Notes under the pieces: generated by a model | Databases searched by the model: none | Told to the model about the DNA's origin: nothing | The model's input: the letters and a program-made list of their open reading frames with translations, nothing else | Part shown: positions 6,820-9,153 of the stretch, in pieces | How the letters are laid out: every line of letters starts with the position of its first letter | Numbering within the stretch: position 1 is the stretch's first letter | Origin: an uncultured Candidatus Saccharibacteria bacterium | GTDB taxonomy: Bacteria; Patescibacteriota; Saccharimonadia; Saccharimonadales; Saccharimonadaceae | Length of the DNA stretch: 9,153 nucleotides | Direction: 5' to 3' | NCBI GenBank assembly: GCA_938042055.1 | Contig: CALIRX010000021.1 | Span: 1-9,153 of the forward strand | Made by a program: the position numbers and the translations under genes

Positions 6820-7122
6820 ATGCCAGAAATAGATAAATATATTATTTCAAAAATTCTGTTCTTTATTTTCGGATCAACTACTGTAATTATTTTCTTTTTA
6901 TTCTATACGGGAGTATTTATAAATATCGTTGGGTCTATAGAAGCTGCAATTACGATATATTGCATAAACACCGCCCTGCTGATACCCGTAACAATCTGGT
7001 ATGCAATCGAGCGCTCACATAAACCGAAATATAAGGAGAGCGATATACTTGAAGCCTATTCTGAAATGATGTCTCGGACTGACGATGAGTCCGCTGCCAA
7101 AGAAACTACGAAACAACAATGA
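6820..7122 (+). CDS. Small two-helix membrane protein of unknown function
   Basis: Encodes 100 residues and is not recognised as a known family. Two hydrophobic segments, about 8-34 (rich in Ile and Phe) and 41-62, form a likely membrane hairpin. The remaining 38 residues (ERSHKPKYKESDI onward) are polar, with basic residues right after helix 2 and a Glu/Asp/Lys/Gln-rich tail that is probably cytoplasmic. Only one cysteine (Cys48) is present. The ATG lies directly below an extended -10 box without a ribosome site, suggesting a leaderless message. It is transcribed away from the ABC exporter and shares a 103-base divergent intergenic region with it, so a functional link is possible but unproven. 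Codon use and the coherent hydrophobic pattern support a real gene. Confidence 0.75.
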   Translation: MPEIDKYIISKILFFIFGSTTVIIFFLFYTGVFINIVGSIEAAITIYCINTALLIPVTIWYAIERSHKPKYKESDILEAYSEMMSRTDDESAAKETTKQQ

Positions 7123-7193
7123 AAAAACTCGCCACAATAAGCAATTAGTTATTTGCGCAAAAATAGGTTATTAATTCGCATATTCTAGCATAC

Positions 7194-7260
7194 TTCTTAA
7201 GAATAGACGACAACCCCGTCTATCACGTATACTGATATCTAGATATTAGAATATATTCTA
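7194..7260. repeat. Cluster of palindromes in the Nudix gene leader
   Basis: Four inverted repeats are packed into about 70 bases: TTCTTAAGAA (7194-7203), a 7-bp stem ATAGACG/CGTCTAT around a 7-base loop (7203-7223), ATATCTAGATAT (7235-7246), and directly adjoining it TAGAATATATTCTA (7247-7260). None is followed by a T-run, so they are not terminators. Their place, from the -35 region to just before the ribosome site of the next gene, suits operator DNA or a folded leader. Because the DNA is AT-rich, some of the palindromes may be chance. Confidence 0.5.
7204..7233 (+). promoter_or_regulatory. Possible promoter of the Nudix hydrolase gene
   Basis: TAGACG (7204-7209) and TATACT (7228-7233), spaced by 18 bases, match 4 of 6 and 5 of 6 of the sigma-70 boxes. 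Initiation near 7240 would give a leader of about 35 bases containing the adjoining palindromes and the ribosome site GAGGA (7263-7267), which lies 8 bases before the ATG. Confidence 0.4.
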
Positions 7261-7275
7261 GCGAGGATACCATAT

Positions 7276-7827
7276 ATGCACGACAACGAATTATGGCAAA
7301 TTTACAATAACAACGGCACGCCTGTAGACGGCAAAGGCGCGCCCAAAGAAGAATTTAACTCTGATAAAAGCCTAATCATGAGCAACGCTCATGTGTGGTT
7401 TTGGAAGATTGACGAAGGCGGGGTGAACATACTGCTACAAAAGCGTTCATTGACGAAGCCCAATAAGCCAGGCTGGTTTCATATTTCGGCAGGCGGGCAT
7501 ATCAATATCGGAGAAACACCAGTGCAAGCAGCTGTGCGAGAGACTAAAGAGGAAATGGGGCTTACAATTGACGAATCTGAGCTGCATTTTGTGCAAGCTG
7601 TTCGCATCATCGAGAAAGACCCACGAGACATCGTAAATGTGTTCCTTTACCAGCTCAGTGGCGATGAAAACTTCACCTTTGTCGATGGCGAGGTTGATTC
7701 GTACGAATGGCGCTCGCTAGATAATTTCAAAGAAATCACCCGGGACGCGGCGGCTAATAACTTAGTGCCTCAAGGTGAATTGTATTTCGGAACACTTATC
7801 ACGGCACTTGAGTATGTTAGTCAGTAA
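7276..7827 (+). CDS. Nudix hydrolase, IDI/YfcD-like
   Basis: Encodes 183 residues. The Nudix box is complete from Gly74 to Leu96: Gly74, Glu80, then REtkEE at 88-93 and Gly95-Leu96, fitting GX5EX7REUXEEXGU and providing the metal-binding glutamates. Flanking features fit the subgroup related to isopentenyl-diphosphate isomerase and E. coli YfcD: an N-terminal ELWQIYNNNGTPV strand, then AHVWFW (38-43), LLQKRS (53-58) and WFHISAGGH (67-75). Such enzymes usually cleave nucleoside-diphosphate-linked compounds. The true substrate cannot be read from sequence, and isomerase activity is unlikely to be safely inferred. The ATG is supported by GAGGA 8 bases upstream. The gene stands alone, behind a palindrome-rich leader and in front of a recombinase remnant. 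Confidence 0.92.
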   Translation: MHDNELWQIYNNNGTPVDGKGAPKEEFNSDKSLIMSNAHVWFWKIDEGGVNILLQKRSLTKPNKPGWFHISAGGHINIGETPVQAAVRETKEEMGLTIDESELHFVQAVRIIEKDPRDIVNVFLYQLSGDENFTFVDGEVDSYEWRSLDNFKEITRDAAANNLVPQGELYFGTLITALEYVSQ

Positions 7828-7839
7828 TAGGTAGCTCCA

Positions 7840-7917
7840 GCCCAGAAAACCCTTTGCATATTTTTGTAATTTCCCCCACCGTAATTTTACTAGAAAAAGG
7901 TAAAGGGTTTTCTGGGC
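7840..7917. repeat. Perfect 16-bp inverted repeat with a 46-base loop
   Basis: GCCCAGAAAACCCTTT (7840-7855) is exactly reverse-complementary to AAAGGGTTTTCTGGGC (7902-7917). It starts 12 bases after the Nudix stop, and its right arm abuts the serine recombinase remnant. There is no T-run after either arm, so it is not an ordinary terminator, and no target duplication flanks it. The loop carries two copies of GTAATTT (7866-7872, 7881-7887). It could be a recombination-site remnant, a tiny mobile element or an mRNA-stabilising hairpin. Confidence 0.85.
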
Positions 7918-8117
7918 GGATGTGCGGCAAGAAAACGACTGGCAATAAACCCCATTCGCGCACACACGTGGCGCACACGCTGGCAAATCCGTTTTACTAT
8001 GGACACTTTCGCTACTTAAGCGAAATACACGAGGGCAAGCACAAAGGCATTATCTCAAAACAGTTATTTGACCGAGTGCAAACGGTTTTGGAACGGCGCG
8101 GCAAGCCAACAAGATAA
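7854..8117 (+). pseudogene. Remnant of a large serine recombinase (Recombinase domain)
   Basis: An open frame ending with TAA at 8115-8117. From about residue 28 it matches the Recombinase domain that follows the resolvase catalytic domain in large serine integrases: TTGNKPHSRTHVAHTLANPF, then YYGHFRY (48-54), EIHEGKHKGIISKQLFDRVQ (57-76) and VLERRGKP (78-85). The N-terminal catalytic domain (with its nucleophile serine) and the downstream zinc-ribbon and coiled-coil region are both absent. The only upstream starts are a TTG at 7854 and an ATG at 7920 with poor ribosome sites, so this is a non-functional fragment cut at both ends. The first 25 or so residues look unrelated and include the right arm of the 16-bp inverted repeat. 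It marks a past integration event at this locus. Confidence 0.78.
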
Positions 8118-8152
8118 GGCCGATCTGCGCGCTTAAGGCCAAATACTGTTCA

Positions 8153-8965
8153 TTAGTTATGTTCACTCCACCTCCTCTTTATATATTTATCTACGTCACT
8201 CGAAGATTCTATATTGCTAATGTCCTGATCTTCCAGCCATAGCTCATGTAGTGAATCATGATAGTCTATAGCCAGCATTACGCCCATTTGCTTTCTTATT
8301 TCAGAAATCACTCTATATATATACTCTGACAAATCATCAAAATTAACGTCATTCTCTAAAGATATTGTCATATATATTTTTCTGCCAAATTTATTAAATG
8401 CATCTTTATATGAGGGTATGTTTTTCGTAATAGCTCTGCCAACCTCTATATTGCTGTTTATTCTTATTGATTTAAGTCTAGCTCTACCGCCAAACTGCTT
8501 GCTAACTAGGTTAGCTATATCATTCCTACACTCTCTTTCCCAAATACGATCTGGATAGGTATCAGAGTAAGCACTCTCGCCTTTTCTATAGTCAGCTCTA
8601 TTCCACACTTCAAACCTCAGACTACTATCATCAACCGGATAAGCATCCACATACGGATCGCCCTCAACTCCAATACCGCCACCCTCAATGCGATAATTTT
8701 CTACTATAAACTCTTTCCCATACTTTTCCTTAAGGTATTGCGCCATTTTATGTTGCTCTACCAAGGCACCGCCATTGATGAGCAAGTAGATAGCAGCTAT
8801 TAATATAGCAGCTCCAGCTATAATCCAGAATTTTAATATACGCTTTCGGGTGGATTTTAGTTTAGAGTGTACTTTTTGCACAGGAGTGTTTTTAGGCAAT
8901 CTTTTACCGTCCTGGACCTTTCTAACGTTTGCGTGTTTTGTTTTTATCGCGCTACTCTTTATCAT
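8153..8965 (-). CDS. Single-pass membrane protein of unknown function
   Basis: 270 residues, not recognised. Residues 1-44 are strongly basic (many Lys and Arg, no signal peptide). One transmembrane helix follows at about 45-64 (ILKFWIIAGAAILIAAIYLLI). By the positive-inside rule the remaining 205 residues lie outside the cell. The outer part opens with a helix-like YLKEKYGKEFIVENY (77-91) and then YPVDDSSLRFEVW (109-121) and SDTYPDRIWERE (134-145). That layout resembles small exported Firmicutes proteins with a YLKEKYG-F motif, but this is only a likeness. A single cysteine (146) excludes internal disulfides. The ATG at 8965 has a G-rich AGGGA upstream and a possible promoter. The gene points toward the recombinase remnant and its codon choice (many ATA, AGA, CTA) looks more AT-rich than the glycolytic genes, which fits an accessory gene. 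Confidence 0.8.
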   Translation of the reverse strand: MIKSSAIKTKHANVRKVQDGKRLPKNTPVQKVHSKLKSTRKRILKFWIIAGAAILIAAIYLLINGGALVEQHKMAQYLKEKYGKEFIVENYRIEGGGIGVEGDPYVDAYPVDDSSLRFEVWNRADYRKGESAYSDTYPDRIWERECRNDIANLVSKQFGGRARLKSIRINSNIEVGRAITKNIPSYKDAFNKFGRKIYMTISLENDVNFDDLSEYIYRVISEIRKQMGVMLAIDYHDSLHELWLEDQDISNIESSSDVDKYIKRRWSEHN

Positions 8966-9002
8966 TAGATCCCTACCCTACTGCTACTACTATCTTAGCA
9001 TC

Positions 9003-9031
9003 ATTTTATAGTAAGCATAGGCTCCTTGCAA
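9003..9031 (-). promoter_or_regulatory. Possible promoter of the single-pass membrane protein gene
   Basis: On the minus strand TTGCAA (9031-9026) and TAAAAT (9008-9003) are 17 bases apart, each a partial match to the sigma-70 boxes. Initiation near 8996 would leave a leader of about 30 bases with AGGGA five bases before the ATG at 8965. It lies just after the tRNA terminator, where an independent promoter would be needed. Confidence 0.42.
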
Positions 9032-9045
9032 GATTAAAAACAAAT

Positions 9046-9068
9046 AAAAAAGACCAGTGAGGCCTTTT
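9046..9068 (-). terminator. Rho-independent terminator of tRNA-Glu
   Basis: On the minus strand AAAAGGCC (9068-9061), loop TCACT and GGTCTTTT (9055-9048) form an 8-bp stem with one G-U pair. The T-run spans 9051-9046. It begins 11 bases after the CCA end of the tRNA, so it would end the tRNA transcript before the membrane protein gene. Confidence 0.75.
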
Positions 9069-9078
9069 GTCTGTTACA

Positions 9079-9153
9079 TGGTGACCTTACCGGGAATCGA
9101 ACCCGGATTGCCAGGATGAAAACCTGGTGTCCTAACCGTTAGACGATAAGGCC
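9079..9153 (-). tRNA. tRNA-Glu (anticodon UUC)
   Basis: Reading the minus strand, 75 bases fold as a full cloverleaf: acceptor GGCCTTA/TAAGGTC (one G-U), a D arm GTCTAACGGTTAGGAC, an anticodon stem CCAGG/CCTGG with loop TTTTCAT (anticodon TTC), a 4-base variable region CAAT, and a T arm CCGGG-TTCGATT-CCCGG. The discriminator is A and the CCA tail is encoded. The 5' end coincides with the last base of the window, so its promoter is outside. The anticodon and the short D stem are typical of bacterial glutamate tRNA. Confidence 0.97.

Noticed and set aside
7860..7930. N-terminal part of the recombinase frame (MHIFVISPTVILLE) as a real gene start
   Set aside because: It needs a TTG start without a ribosome site, shows no likeness to recombinases, and overlaps the inverted-repeat loop.
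8113..8121. GATAAGGCC repeated at 8113-8121 and at the tRNA-Glu end (9145-9153), as a possible attachment-site pair
   Set aside because: A 9-base match is expected many times by chance in 9 kb, and it falls at the 5' end of the tRNA, whereas integration duplicates usually match the 3' half.
8118..8140. Possible terminator for the membrane protein gene (GGCC ... GGCC)
   Set aside because: Only a 4-bp self-complementary stem with a long loop and no real T-run (TTATCTTGTT).
1..9153. CRISPR array, toxin-antitoxin pair or restriction system
   Set aside because: No regularly spaced repeats and no recognisable proteins of these types on either strand.

Overview
The window looks like a chromosomal piece of a small-genome bacterium, most likely Candidatus Saccharibacteria (TM7/Patescibacteria). 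This is inferred from protein style and layout, not from a database search. The standard code is used: pgk and others end in ordinary stops, and pgk ends in TGA. Shine-Dalgarno sites such as AAGGAG precede several genes. Other starts sit directly under a -10 box, which suggests leaderless or nearly leaderless mRNAs. The DNA is moderately AT-rich.

Left third (1-4027), minus strand: a compact lower-glycolysis operon, transcribed right to left as pyk, pgk, tpiA and an unidentified Pro/Ser/Ala-rich protein cut by the left edge. Gaps are only 11, 24 and 14 bases. Its promoter, with an extended -10, lies immediately in front of the pyk ATG at 3720. GAPDH and enolase are not in the window. The roughly 300-base gap upstream of pyk (3721-4027) holds no gene. 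It does hold a strong rho-independent terminator (3906-3933) preceded by another stem and, just after the permease stop, a TATAAT box, so it could encode a small RNA of about 100 nt.

Middle (4028-6716), minus strand: a two-gene ABC exporter, with a LolD/MacB-type ATPase and an FtsX/MacB-type permease that has an unusually large extracytoplasmic domain. The two genes overlap. A consensus-like promoter (TTGACC-18-TATAAT) precedes the ATPase. Divergently, 6820-7122 encodes a 100-residue two-helix membrane protein of unknown function.

Right part (7123-9153): a palindrome-rich leader, a Nudix hydrolase of the IDI/YfcD-like type (7276-7827), and then an accessory-looking stretch. That stretch has a perfect 16-bp inverted repeat, a remnant of a large serine recombinase (Recombinase domain only), a convergent single-pass membrane protein of unknown function, and a complete tRNA-Glu(UUC) with its terminator at the right edge. 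It reads as a decayed integration locus beside a tRNA gene.

I see no convincing new multi-gene system. The best leads are the structured candidate RNA upstream of pyk, the leaderless starts, the predicted K+-independent pyruvate kinase, and the 16-bp inverted repeat beside the recombinase remnant.
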